From assembly GCA_030151505.1 (NCBI GenBank), contig JASLDQ010000083.1, positions 1 through 6,175 on the forward strand: a DNA stretch of 6,175 bases, in the 5' to 3' direction. This DNA is from Chromobacteriaceae bacterium. GTDB lineage: Bacteria > Pseudomonadota > Gammaproteobacteria > Burkholderiales > Aquaspirillaceae. Below are positions 1 to 4,290 of this stretch, one piece after another. Made by a program: the position numbers and the translations under genes. The first letter of the stretch is position 1. Each line of letters starts with the position of its first letter. The notes below the pieces were generated by a model, which was not told the DNA's origin, searched no databases, and was given only the letters and a program-made list of their open reading frames with translations.

Positions 1-198
1 GCCGGCGTTGCGGTCGCGGTTGAATTGCGGGCGGTCGCCCTGCGGACGCTGGCCGTATGGCGCGCGCTCGTCGCGGCCGCCGTACGGGCGACGGTCGTCG
101 CGCTGGCCTTCGCCGCGCGGAGCCTGGGGCTGGTCGCGGCGGGTACGGTGGACCGGCTGGCGCGGGGTATTGAAATTACTCGGTTTCGGTTTCGACAT
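1..198 (-). CDS. rluB: RluB-type 23S rRNA pseudouridine synthase, N-terminal part only (runs off window)
   Basis: An open frame starts with ATG at 198 on the minus strand and stays open for 66 codons to the window edge, so only the N-terminus is seen. The protein begins [16 protein letters not shown] and continues as a low-complexity tail rich in R, G, Q, D and P, with repeated PYG-x-R units (residues about 38-50). No catalytic domain is in view. The identification rests on position directly after scpB, the common scpB-rluB order in beta- and gammaproteobacteria, and the basic, probably disordered extension typical of RluB proteins. RluB makes pseudouridine in the peptidyl-transferase region of 23S rRNA (position 2605 in E. 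coli numbering). The start lies 23 bases inside scpB, so translational coupling is likely; no strong Shine-Dalgarno site is visible. Another basic RNA-binding protein cannot be excluded. Confidence 0.7.
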   Translation of the reverse strand, partial: MSKPKPSNFNTPRQPVHRTRRDQPQAPRGEGQRDDRRPYGGRDERAPYGQRPQGDRPQFNRDRNAG

Positions 199-802
199 CT
201 TCTGACTCTTTCTGGGTTGCCTCGTCCGCGTCATCAACGACGGGGGACTGAGCGGCGGCGTCCGGCACGACCAAGGTGCCTAGGTCGGCGAGCGGGGGCA
301 GATCCCTGAGCGACTTCATGCCGAGGTCGTCGAGGAATTTGCGCGTGGTTGCGTACAGGCCGGGGCGTCCGGGGACGTCCTTGTGGCCGATGACTTCGAT
401 CCAGCCGCGTTCGGTCAGCGACTGCATCACGTGGCTGGATACCGCCACGCCGCGGACGGACTCGATGTCCCCGCGGGTCACCGGCTGGCGGTAGGCGATG
501 ATGGCGATGGTTTCCATCACCGCGCGGGAATAGCGCGGCGGCTTTTCCGGGCTGAGACGTTCGAGATAGGGCTTGAACTCGGCGCGGGCACGAAAGCGCC
601 AGCCCGACGCCAGTTTGACCAGCTCGACGCCGCGGCCCTGCCATTCCTGCTGGATATCCTCCAGTATTTCGTACAGTAGCCCGGACTGCAGGGATTCGCT
701 GAACAGACGCTTGAGGTCGTGCACCGACAAGGGCTCGCTGGCCACCAGCAAAGCCGTTTCGACCACGGTCTTGATGTATTTGAGGTCGGTTATCGTCGCC
801 AT
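176..802 (-). CDS. scpB: Segregation and condensation protein ScpB
   Basis: This 208-residue protein is the winged-helix subunit that, with the kleisin ScpA, binds Smc to form the bacterial condensin acting in chromosome compaction and segregation. The N-terminal winged-helix region (about residues 5-80) opens with a typical [14 protein letters not shown] stretch. The family signature [20 protein letters not shown] (residues 91-110) is followed by [10 protein letters not shown], and the second winged helix ends with [17 protein letters not shown] (145-161). The last 30 residues form an acidic, probably disordered tail. Length is normal for the family. The ATG at 802 is 28 bases after the rnk stop, so the two are probably cotranscribed, but no Shine-Dalgarno site precedes it. 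The 3' end overlaps the rluB start by 23 bases. scpA is not next to it, which is unusual for this gene. Confidence 0.95.
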   Translation of the reverse strand: MATITDLKYIKTVVETALLVASEPLSVHDLKRLFSESLQSGLLYEILEDIQQEWQGRGVELVKLASGWRFRARAEFKPYLERLSPEKPPRYSRAVMETIAIIAYRQPVTRGDIESVRGVAVSSHVMQSLTERGWIEVIGHKDVPGRPGLYATTRKFLDDLGMKSLRDLPPLADLGTLVVPDAAAQSPVVDDADEATQKESEDVETETE

Positions 803-830
803 CGGGACAGTGTAGTGCGTGTAACCGGTA

Positions 831-1244
831 TCAGCGATGCATCTCGCCCGCCGCTTCCGGCTGGAAACAGATCGCCAGCACGCGGATGCGGGTGTGGCCG
901 CCGCCGGGCGTCGGCCAGTCGATGGTCTGGCCGACCGACAACCCCAGAAGCGCGCTACCGACCGGCGCCAGGATCGACACCTTGTCGGCGCTGCCGTCGG
1001 CGTCCTTCGGGTAGACCAGGGTCATCTCGTGTTCCTGCCCGCTGGTTTCGTCGACGAAGCGGGCACGCGAGTTCATGGTGATCACGTCCGCCGGCATCTC
1101 GGCCGGTTCCAGCACATCGGCCCGGTCCAGTTCACGCTCGAGCTGGCTGGCGGCCGGGTACTGCTTGCGGTCGACGTTGTCGAGCAGCAGGGCGAGGCGG
1201 TCCAGATCGAGGCTGGACACGACGATGGAGGGCTGGGTGGACAT
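831..1244 (-). CDS. rnk: Nucleoside diphosphate kinase regulator Rnk (GreA/GreB family)
   Basis: This 137-residue protein matches Rnk in size (E. coli Rnk is about 136 aa). A short N-terminal helical segment (residues about 11-48, with the [11 protein letters not shown] stretch) is followed by the FKBP-like GreA/GreB C-terminal domain (about 50-130), which carries the hallmark [18 protein letters not shown] (89-106) and a terminal strand HTRIRVLAI. Rnk binds RNA polymerase near the secondary channel but has a short coiled coil and lacks the transcript-cleavage activity of GreA/GreB. Genetically it affects nucleoside diphosphate kinase levels and, in Pseudomonas, alginate production. The ATG at 1244 is supported by AGGAG at 1254-1250, five bases upstream. 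It heads the rnk-scpB-rluB cluster, and its leader contains a strong terminator (1312-1283), which suggests control by attenuation. Confidence 0.93.
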   Translation of the reverse strand: MSTQPSIVVSSLDLDRLALLLDNVDRKQYPAASQLERELDRADVLEPAEMPADVITMNSRARFVDETSGQEHEMTLVYPKDADGSADKVSILAPVGSALLGLSVGQTIDWPTPGGGHTRIRVLAICFQPEAAGEMHR

Positions 1245-1249
1245 GGAGG

Positions 1250-1254
1250 CTCCT
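1250..1254 (-). promoter_or_regulatory. Ribosome binding site of rnk
   Basis: AGGAG on the minus strand lies five bases before the ATG at 1244. It is the only clear Shine-Dalgarno site on this strand and fixes the rnk start. It is followed by CCTCC, so a short local fold could partly mask it. Confidence 0.8.
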
Positions 1255-1282
1255 GAGCGAACGATGAAAGCGGCACCGCAAG

Positions 1283-1312
1283 AAAAACAAAAAGGGCTGC
1301 CTGGGGCAACCC
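1283..1312 (-). terminator. Strong rho-independent terminator between the pseudouridine synthase gene and rnk
   Basis: On the minus strand GGGTTGCC (1312-1305), loop CCA and GGCAGCCC (1301-1294) form an eight-pair stem with one G-T wobble, followed at once by TTTTTGTTTTT (1293-1283). This is a textbook intrinsic terminator. It lies 140 bases after the end of the upstream pseudouridine synthase gene and only 38 bases before rnk. It either ends the upstream transcript, ends a short RNA of about 85 bases starting near 1368, or attenuates rnk. Confidence 0.9.
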
Positions 1313-1337
1313 GTCCTGTTGAAATTCGGGCGCTGCC
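1305..1337 (-). promoter_or_regulatory. Possible antiterminator hairpin in the rnk leader
   Basis: On the minus strand GGCAGCGCCCG (1337-1327) can pair with CGGGTTGCC (1313-1305): CCCG with CGGG, and GGCAG with TTGCC including one wobble, with two unpaired bases between them. CGGGTTGCC contains the whole 5' arm of the terminator, so the two folds exclude each other, as in an attenuator. No known riboswitch consensus was recognised. The pairing is seen in sequence; regulation is inferred. Confidence 0.35.
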
Positions 1338-1374
1338 ATCGAATTCGACACGATCGACCGACAGCGCGGGCGCT

Positions 1375-1404
1375 AGTGTAGCCGCAAACGCTCAAGGACG
1401 CCAA
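1375..1404 (-). promoter_or_regulatory. Candidate sigma-70 promoter for the rnk leader
   Basis: TTGGCG (1404-1399) and TACACT (1380-1375) on the minus strand are separated by 18 bases; each matches four of six consensus positions. Transcription would start near 1368, giving a leader of about 124 bases before rnk with the terminator inside it. No comparable -10 box is seen in the 38 bases between that terminator and rnk. Confidence 0.4.
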
Positions 1405-1451
1405 AAATCCGGCAAAAACAAGGAACTCGCCCCGGCCGGCACGACGGGAGG

Positions 1452-2150
1452 TCAGCCTTTCGGCCAGGCCAGATTCCACGGCGACGGCCACGCCGCCACG
1501 GCGGCATCGAATGCCGGGCCGGCAAACAGCGCGCCATCCTGCGGCGGGCAGATGTAAGCCCACTCGCGGCCGCCCAGCGTAAAGCGCAGTGCCCACGCAT
1601 GGAGATAGCCGCGGTCGGCCGGCGCGTGGGCGGCCGCATCGGCCGGATGGTAGAGCGGATCGCCCACGATCGGCGCGCCGAGGCTCTTGAGCGCGACCCG
1701 CAACTGGTGGGTACGACCGGTGCGCGGCCGCAGCAGGAACAGGCGCAGGCCCGGTCCAAGCGACGCCGAGAAGAACTGGGTGACGGCCGGATTGGCGTGG
1801 GTCGGCAACAGTTTCCAGCCGCCGCGCCGGCCGCGCTCCATGTCGCCGCTGATCCGGCCCTGCTTTTTGGACGGCTTGCGGTCGGACACCGCCAGATAGA
1901 ACTTGTCGACGGTGTGTTCACGGAACCCCGCCGCCAGTTCCGCCGCCGCCGCCGGTGTGGTGGCAAACAGCAGGAGGCCGGAAGTCATCGCGTCGAGCCG
2001 GTGCACCGGGTACAGCTTGTCCACGCCCAGATCGGCGCGCAGGCGGTCGAGCAGGCCGTCGCCGATGGCGGCGGTGTCACGGTGAAAATGCACGCCGGGC
2101 AGCTTGTCGATCAGGACGAACTGGGACTGGCGGTCGATCAGGCGGTACAT
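1452..2150 (-). CDS. RluA-family RNA pseudouridine synthase (short, stand-alone catalytic domain)
   Basis: This 232-residue enzyme isomerises uridine to pseudouridine in structured RNA; the target cannot be told from sequence. The catalytic motif YPVHRLDAMTSGLLLFA lies at residues 47-63 with the nucleophilic aspartate at D53. The second conserved block RPRTGRTHQLR is at 141-151 and is followed by LGAPIVGDPLYHP. There is no N-terminal S4 domain, so it belongs with the small RluA-like proteins and not with RluC/RluD. The frame stays open upstream to 2690, but the ATG at 2150 (MYRLIDRQSQFVLIDKLPG) fits the family start; the upstream extension only mirrors the opposite-strand gene. A weak GAAAG lies upstream, and a TACAAT -10 candidate is at 2191-2186. 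It is divergent from the DUF2322-like gene. No good terminator follows within 100 bases. Confidence 0.92.
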   Translation of the reverse strand: MYRLIDRQSQFVLIDKLPGVHFHRDTAAIGDGLLDRLRADLGVDKLYPVHRLDAMTSGLLLFATTPAAAAELAAGFREHTVDKFYLAVSDRKPSKKQGRISGDMERGRRGGWKLLPTHANPAVTQFFSASLGPGLRLFLLRPRTGRTHQLRVALKSLGAPIVGDPLYHPADAAAHAPADRGYLHAWALRFTLGGREWAYICPPQDGALFAGPAFDAAVAAWPSPWNLAWPKG

Positions 2151-2185
2151 GCGGGACTTTCGGCGGTGGGTGACGCGGGCGCGGC

Positions 2186-2191
2186 ATTGTA
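2186..2191 (-). promoter_or_regulatory. Candidate -10 box for the pseudouridine synthase gene
   Basis: TACAAT on the minus strand (2191-2186) matches five of six -10 positions and would give a start near 2179 and a leader of about 29 bases. The -35 region is poor and falls inside the dyad at 2200-2224, so that dyad could act as an operator. This is inference from spacing only. Confidence 0.35.
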
Positions 2192-2199
2192 CGCGAGCC

Positions 2200-2247
2200 G
2201 CCGGCGATTTGACCCGTCGCCGGCCAGCGGCGAACATCGCCGCTTTT
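2200..2247 (+). promoter_or_regulatory. Two tandem perfect hairpins in front of the DUF2322-like gene
   Basis: GCCGGCGA (2200-2207) and TCGCCGGC (2217-2224) form a perfect eight-base inverted repeat with a nine-base loop. AGCGGCGA (2226-2233) and TCGCCGCT (2237-2244) form a second one with loop ACA, running into TTTT (2244-2247). The inner arms can also pair with each other (TCGCCG 2217-2222 with CGGCGA 2228-2233). The second hairpin resembles a weak terminator. It lies 13 bases before the ribosome binding site of the next gene, so an attenuator or a double operator is possible. Confidence 0.5.
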
Positions 2248-2270
2248 CCCTGACTCGCACGGAGACACGC

Positions 2271-2597
2271 ATGACCACGCCCGCCTTCAAGGACATCCTC
2301 GCCACCCTGCCGCCGGTCGCGCATCTGGCCGCCCTGATCCTGCGCGACGACGGACAGGAAGTGGCCCGGCTGGAAAACAAGCCGGGCCAGGCCGGCTCGC
2401 TGGCGGTCTACGCCCATCTGGCCGCCGAATTCGGCAGCATCACCCCGGCCGCCGCCGAACGCGGGCTGGCGCTGTACGCCGAACACACCGCCGACGCGCT
2501 GGCCTTCCCCGGCAAGCACCCGAACATCGACCGCCTGCTGGCGGTGCGCGACGGCCAGCTCGGCACGCTGACCGCGGAAGCCGTCGCCGCGGCCTGA
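2271..2597 (+). CDS. DUF2322-like conserved protein of unknown function
   Basis: This is a 108-residue soluble protein with no signal peptide or membrane segment. Its sequence resembles the small proteobacterial DUF2322 family from memory. The blocks that appear conserved are FKDILATLPPVAHLA (residues about 6-20), ENKPGQAGSLAVY, GLALYAEHTADA and the C-terminal FPGKHPNIDRLLAV. No catalytic motif or metal site is recognised and no function should be assigned. The ATG at 2271 is chosen because GGAGA (2261-2265) stands at good distance and the family begins there; the frame is open far upstream, but that part lies opposite the pseudouridine synthase gene. It is divergent from that gene, probably single, and followed by a GC-rich hairpin. 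The tandem hairpins just upstream suggest control of its leader. Confidence 0.88.
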   Translation: MTTPAFKDILATLPPVAHLAALILRDDGQEVARLENKPGQAGSLAVYAHLAAEFGSITPAAAERGLALYAEHTADALAFPGKHPNIDRLLAVRDGQLGTLTAEAVAAA

Positions 2598-2607
2598 CGC
2601 CAGGTCC

Positions 2608-2644
2608 GCCTCTCGCCCGCCGGCCCGCGCCGGCAGCGGGAGGC
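2608..2644 (+). terminator. GC-rich hairpin after the DUF2322-like gene, possible terminator
   Basis: A 17-base arm (2608-2624, starting GCCTC and ending GCCGGC) pairs with a 16-base arm (2629-2644, GCCGGC to GAGGC) around a four-base loop, with one wobble and a small internal bulge. It begins 11 bases after the stop codon. There is no T-run, so it may halt transcription only with Rho or may protect the 3' end. Confidence 0.5.
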
Positions 2645-2812
2645 CGTGCCCGCCGCCGCCCCGCACGGCAGGAACACCGCATCCATTCAACCCGGCCCGT
2701 GCCGGCCACGCCCAGAGTCACCGGATTTCTGCCGGTCCAGCCCCCTTCCGCTCACGCCGCTTCGCCCGCGCCGCCCACGACGGTCCCCTCGTTGGCATCG
2801 CCACACCGGGTT

Positions 2813-2839
2813 TGGTTGACGGTGCCCGGCCGTCAGCCA
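2813..2839. repeat. Ten-pair inverted repeat upstream of arsR
   Basis: TGGTTGACGG (2813-2822) and CCGTCAGCCA (2830-2839) can pair over ten positions with one G-T wobble around a seven-base loop. It lies about 70 bases before the arsR start, just upstream of the AT-rich promoter stretch. No T-run follows on either strand. It could insulate the ars operon or be a protein site; nothing shows which. Confidence 0.45.
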
Positions 2840-2873
2840 CCGGCGCATCCTGTCCCTGCCACATAATCGCTAC

Positions 2874-2909
2874 TTTACCAATCGCCAATCATTTCCATAA
2901 AATTGGAAA
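2874..2909 (+). promoter_or_regulatory. arsR promoter candidate with embedded operator-like dyad
   Basis: TTTCCA (2892-2897) and TGGAAA (2904-2909) form a perfect dyad. The six bases between them, TAAAAT (2898-2903), match the -10 consensus at five of six positions. TTTACC (2874-2879) or TTACCA (2875-2880) lie 18 or 17 bases upstream as -35. CCAAT also occurs twice (2879-2883, 2886-2890). A repressor bound to the dyad would cover the -10 box, as expected for autoregulation by ArsR. Transcription would start at about 2910-2911, on the start codon. Confidence 0.55.
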
Positions 2910-2910
2910 C

Positions 2911-3261
2911 ATGGAAAGCAAATACATCGTCAGAGCGCTGGCCGCACTCGCGCAGGAAAGCCGCCTCGCCATCTACCGCCTGCTGGTCGAAACCGGACCG
3001 ACCGGCATGTCGGCCGGCAAGATCGGCGAAGCGCTGGGCATTCCGAACGCGACGCTGTCCTTCCACCTGAAGGAACTGGCCGGCGCCGATCTGGCTGTCG
3101 CCCGGCAGGAAGGCCGTTTCGTGTTCTACACGGCCAATTTCGACCGCATGCACGCGGTGCTCGACTACCTGAGCGCCAATTGCTGCGGCGGCACGCCCTG
3201 CCCGCCCGCGCCGCTTGCATCCTGCACGAGCTGTTCCGATACCCAACCCCTTACCGACTGA
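2911..3261 (+). CDS. arsR: ArsR/SmtB-family arsenical-responsive repressor
   Basis: This 116-residue winged-helix repressor is expected to bind the ars promoter as a dimer and leave it when As(III) binds cysteines. The fold is visible as ALAALAQESRLAIYRLLVE (residues about 9-27), the recognition region GIPNATLSFHLKELAGADL (43-61) and the wing VARQEGRFVFYTANF. The ELCVCDL cysteine motif of the E. coli ArsR is absent from the recognition helix. Cysteines instead sit at the C-terminus (C91, C92, C97, C105, C108), like the C95/C96/C102 As(III) site known from Acidithiobacillus ferrooxidans ArsR. The ATG at 2911 directly follows the operator-like dyad; only a poorly spaced GGAA precedes it, so the mRNA may be leaderless. 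arsC starts ten bases after the stop, so the two form one operon. A sensor of another thiophilic metal cannot be excluded. Confidence 0.93.
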   Translation: MESKYIVRALAALAQESRLAIYRLLVETGPTGMSAGKIGEALGIPNATLSFHLKELAGADLAVARQEGRFVFYTANFDRMHAVLDYLSANCCGGTPCPPAPLASCTSCSDTQPLTD

Positions 3262-3271
3262 CGGACCCATC

Positions 3272-3769
3272 ATGAGCGACCGCCCCTACAACGTCCTGTT
3301 CCTGTGCACCGGCAACTCCGCCCGCAGCATTCTGGCCGAAGGCCTGTTGAACCACCTCGGCCACGGCCGCTTCAGGGCCTACAGCGCCGGCAGCCAGCCC
3401 AGCGGGGAGGTCAACCCCTTCGCGCTGGAAACACTGCAAAAGCTCGGCATCGACGGCGGCTTCGCCCGCTCCAAGAGCTGGGACGAATTCGCCGGCCCCG
3501 ACGCGCCCAAAATGGACTTCATCTTCACCGTCTGCGACAACACCCGCGGCGAAACCTGCCCGGTCTGGCCCGGCCAGCCGGTCACCGCCCACTGGGGCGT
3601 GGACGACCCGGCGACGGCCGAAGGCAGCGACGAATGCAAGCGTCAGGCTTTCCATCAAGTGCTCGGCGTGTTGCGCAACCGCCTGCAGCTCTTCGCCAGC
3701 CTGCCGGTCGACAAGCTCGACCGCCTGAGCCTGCAGCACAAACTGCTCCACATCGGCCAGACCCGCTGA
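3272..3769 (+). CDS. arsC: Arsenate reductase ArsC, low-molecular-weight protein tyrosine phosphatase type
   Basis: This 165-residue cytoplasmic enzyme reduces arsenate to arsenite. The phosphatase P-loop reads C12-T-G-N-S-A-R18-S, the C-x5-R active site. Two further cysteines at C88 and C96 (VCDNTRGETCPVWPG) are placed to relay a disulfide as in thioredoxin- or glutaredoxin-coupled ArsC enzymes. WGVDDPA (108-114) carries the conserved acid region. A role as ordinary tyrosine phosphatase is unlikely given these extra cysteines and the arsR neighbour. The ATG at 3272 is ten bases after the arsR stop with a weak ACGGA upstream. The gene appears intact. The product arsenite would normally be exported by Acr3, but the acr3 copy directly downstream is a remnant, so export must come from another locus or be missing. 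Confidence 0.94.
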   Translation: MSDRPYNVLFLCTGNSARSILAEGLLNHLGHGRFRAYSAGSQPSGEVNPFALETLQKLGIDGGFARSKSWDEFAGPDAPKMDFIFTVCDNTRGETCPVWPGQPVTAHWGVDDPATAEGSDECKRQAFHQVLGVLRNRLQLFASLPVDKLDRLSLQHKLLHIGQTR

Positions 3770-3783
3770 AGCCTCATGTCCGC

Positions 3784-4041
3784 ATGATGTGAAGTCATTG
3801 CCAGACGGCGCCCCCCCCCCCGACGGGCGCGTTCGAGCGCAAGCTCACCGGGTGGGTGGCCGTCGGCATCACGCTCGGCCACGTCGTCCCGGTACCGTTC
3901 CAGGCGCTGGGCGGGATGAAGGTGGTCGAGGGCCATCTGCCGGTGGCGGTGCGGATATGGCTGATGGTGATTCCGATGCTGCGGAAGATTGACTTCGCCG
4001 CGCTGGGCACGCGCAGCTACGGCTGGTACGAACGCGGCTGA
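3784..4041 (+). pseudogene. acr3: Remnant of arsenite efflux pump gene acr3 (internal deletion plus broken start)
   Basis: From 3832 the frame reads FERKLTGWVAVGITLGH and then VRIWLMVIPMLRKIDFAALG, which corresponds to the first two membrane segments of Acr3, an arsenite exporter of about 350 residues with ten helices. After DFAALG it continues TRSYGWYERG and stops at 4041. GWYERG-like endings resemble the C-terminus of Acr3 as I recall it, so roughly 280 internal codons seem to have been deleted in frame. The essential cysteine of the fourth helix is lost. The 5' end is also damaged: tandem ATG codons at 3784-3789 are in frame but meet TGA at 3790, and a GTG at 3789 reaches the Acr3 frame only if the 11-C tract (3811-3821) had ten Cs. 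It is third in the ars operon and closed by a terminator. Function as a pump is excluded; the exact ancestral start is unknown. Confidence 0.85.
3811..3821. repeat. Homopolymer tract of 11 C
   Basis: Eleven consecutive C lie near the 5' end of the acr3 remnant, between GACGGCG and GACGGGC. Such tracts mutate by slipped-strand copying and are contingency sites in some Neisseria genes. Losing one C would join the GTG at 3789 to the Acr3 frame. Because the gene is already deleted inside, the tract more likely shows decay than working phase variation. A length error in sequencing is also possible. Confidence 0.9.
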
Positions 4042-4066
4042 ACCCGGCTGATGCATCATCCGCGAC

Positions 4067-4097
4067 AAACGGCACCGCTATCCGGCGGTGCCGTTTT
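4067..4097 (+). terminator. Rho-independent terminator of the ars operon
   Basis: AAACGGCACCGC (4067-4078) and GCGGTGCCGTTT (4085-4096) form a perfect 12-pair stem with a six-base loop, and TTTT (4094-4097) ends it. It starts 25 bases after the stop of the acr3 remnant. The A-run at its left end would also give U residues to a minus-strand transcript, so it may work in both directions. Its good state contrasts with the decayed acr3. Confidence 0.88.
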
Positions 4098-4113
4098 GCA
4101 TTGCACAAGCGGA

Positions 4114-4142
4114 TTGCCAGACAATATGACATTGCTCATAAT
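4114..4142 (+). promoter_or_regulatory. Sigma-70-like promoter of the acetate/succinate transporter gene
   Basis: TTGCCA (4114-4119) and CATAAT (4137-4142) each match five of six consensus positions and are spaced by the ideal 17 bases. Transcription would start near 4149, leaving about 141 bases of leader. This is the best-looking promoter in the window. Confidence 0.65.
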
Positions 4143-4218
4143 GCGCCGCACAAAAATGACCATGACACGGGTGAATGACCGCCGTGGAACATGGCGCACA
4201 AAACCATCACGAGGGAGC

Positions 4219-4259
4219 GCGACACTTGTCGCCTGCCGCCGGGACAATCCGCCCCGGCG
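4219..4259 (+). promoter_or_regulatory. Dyad and hairpin in the transporter leader
   Basis: GCGACA (4219-4224) and TGTCGC (4227-4232) form a perfect dyad around CT, which suits a dimeric regulator. CGCCGGG (4237-4243) and CCCGGCG (4253-4259) form a seven-pair stem with a nine-base loop, ending 18 bases before the ribosome binding site. TTGTC (4226-4230) can instead pair with GACAA (4243-4247), so the two elements could switch in RNA. No known riboswitch was recognised. Confidence 0.35.
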
Positions 4260-4290
4260 ATCCAATATGAGAAAATAGAGGAAAGCTCCC

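Larger units (their letters stand above)
2598..2910. other. Gene-free stretch between the DUF2322-like gene and arsR
   Basis: These 313 bases hold no reading frame I would support; open frames on both strands lack ribosome binding sites and recognisable protein. The first two thirds are very GC-rich and carry the hairpin at 2608-2644 and the stem at 2813-2839. The last 50 bases turn sharply AT-rich and hold the arsR promoter and dyad. Confidence 0.7.

Noticed and set aside
1082..1351. Minus-strand frame starting near 1351 with a signal-peptide-like stretch, crossing the terminator and running into rnk
   Set aside because: It overlaps rnk in another frame, passes straight through the terminator stem and T-run, and has no ribosome binding site.
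1599..2270. Upstream extension of the DUF2322-like frame to 1599
   Set aside because: It mirrors the pseudouridine synthase gene on the other strand; the ATG at 2271 has the ribosome binding site.
2151..2690. Upstream extension of the pseudouridine synthase frame to 2690
   Set aside because: It lies opposite the DUF2322-like gene, has no family similarity, and the ATG at 2150 fits the family start and the -10 candidate.
2812..2910. Extension of arsR to a TTG at 2812
   Set aside because: The added residues match no ArsR and would put the operator-like dyad and promoter inside the gene.
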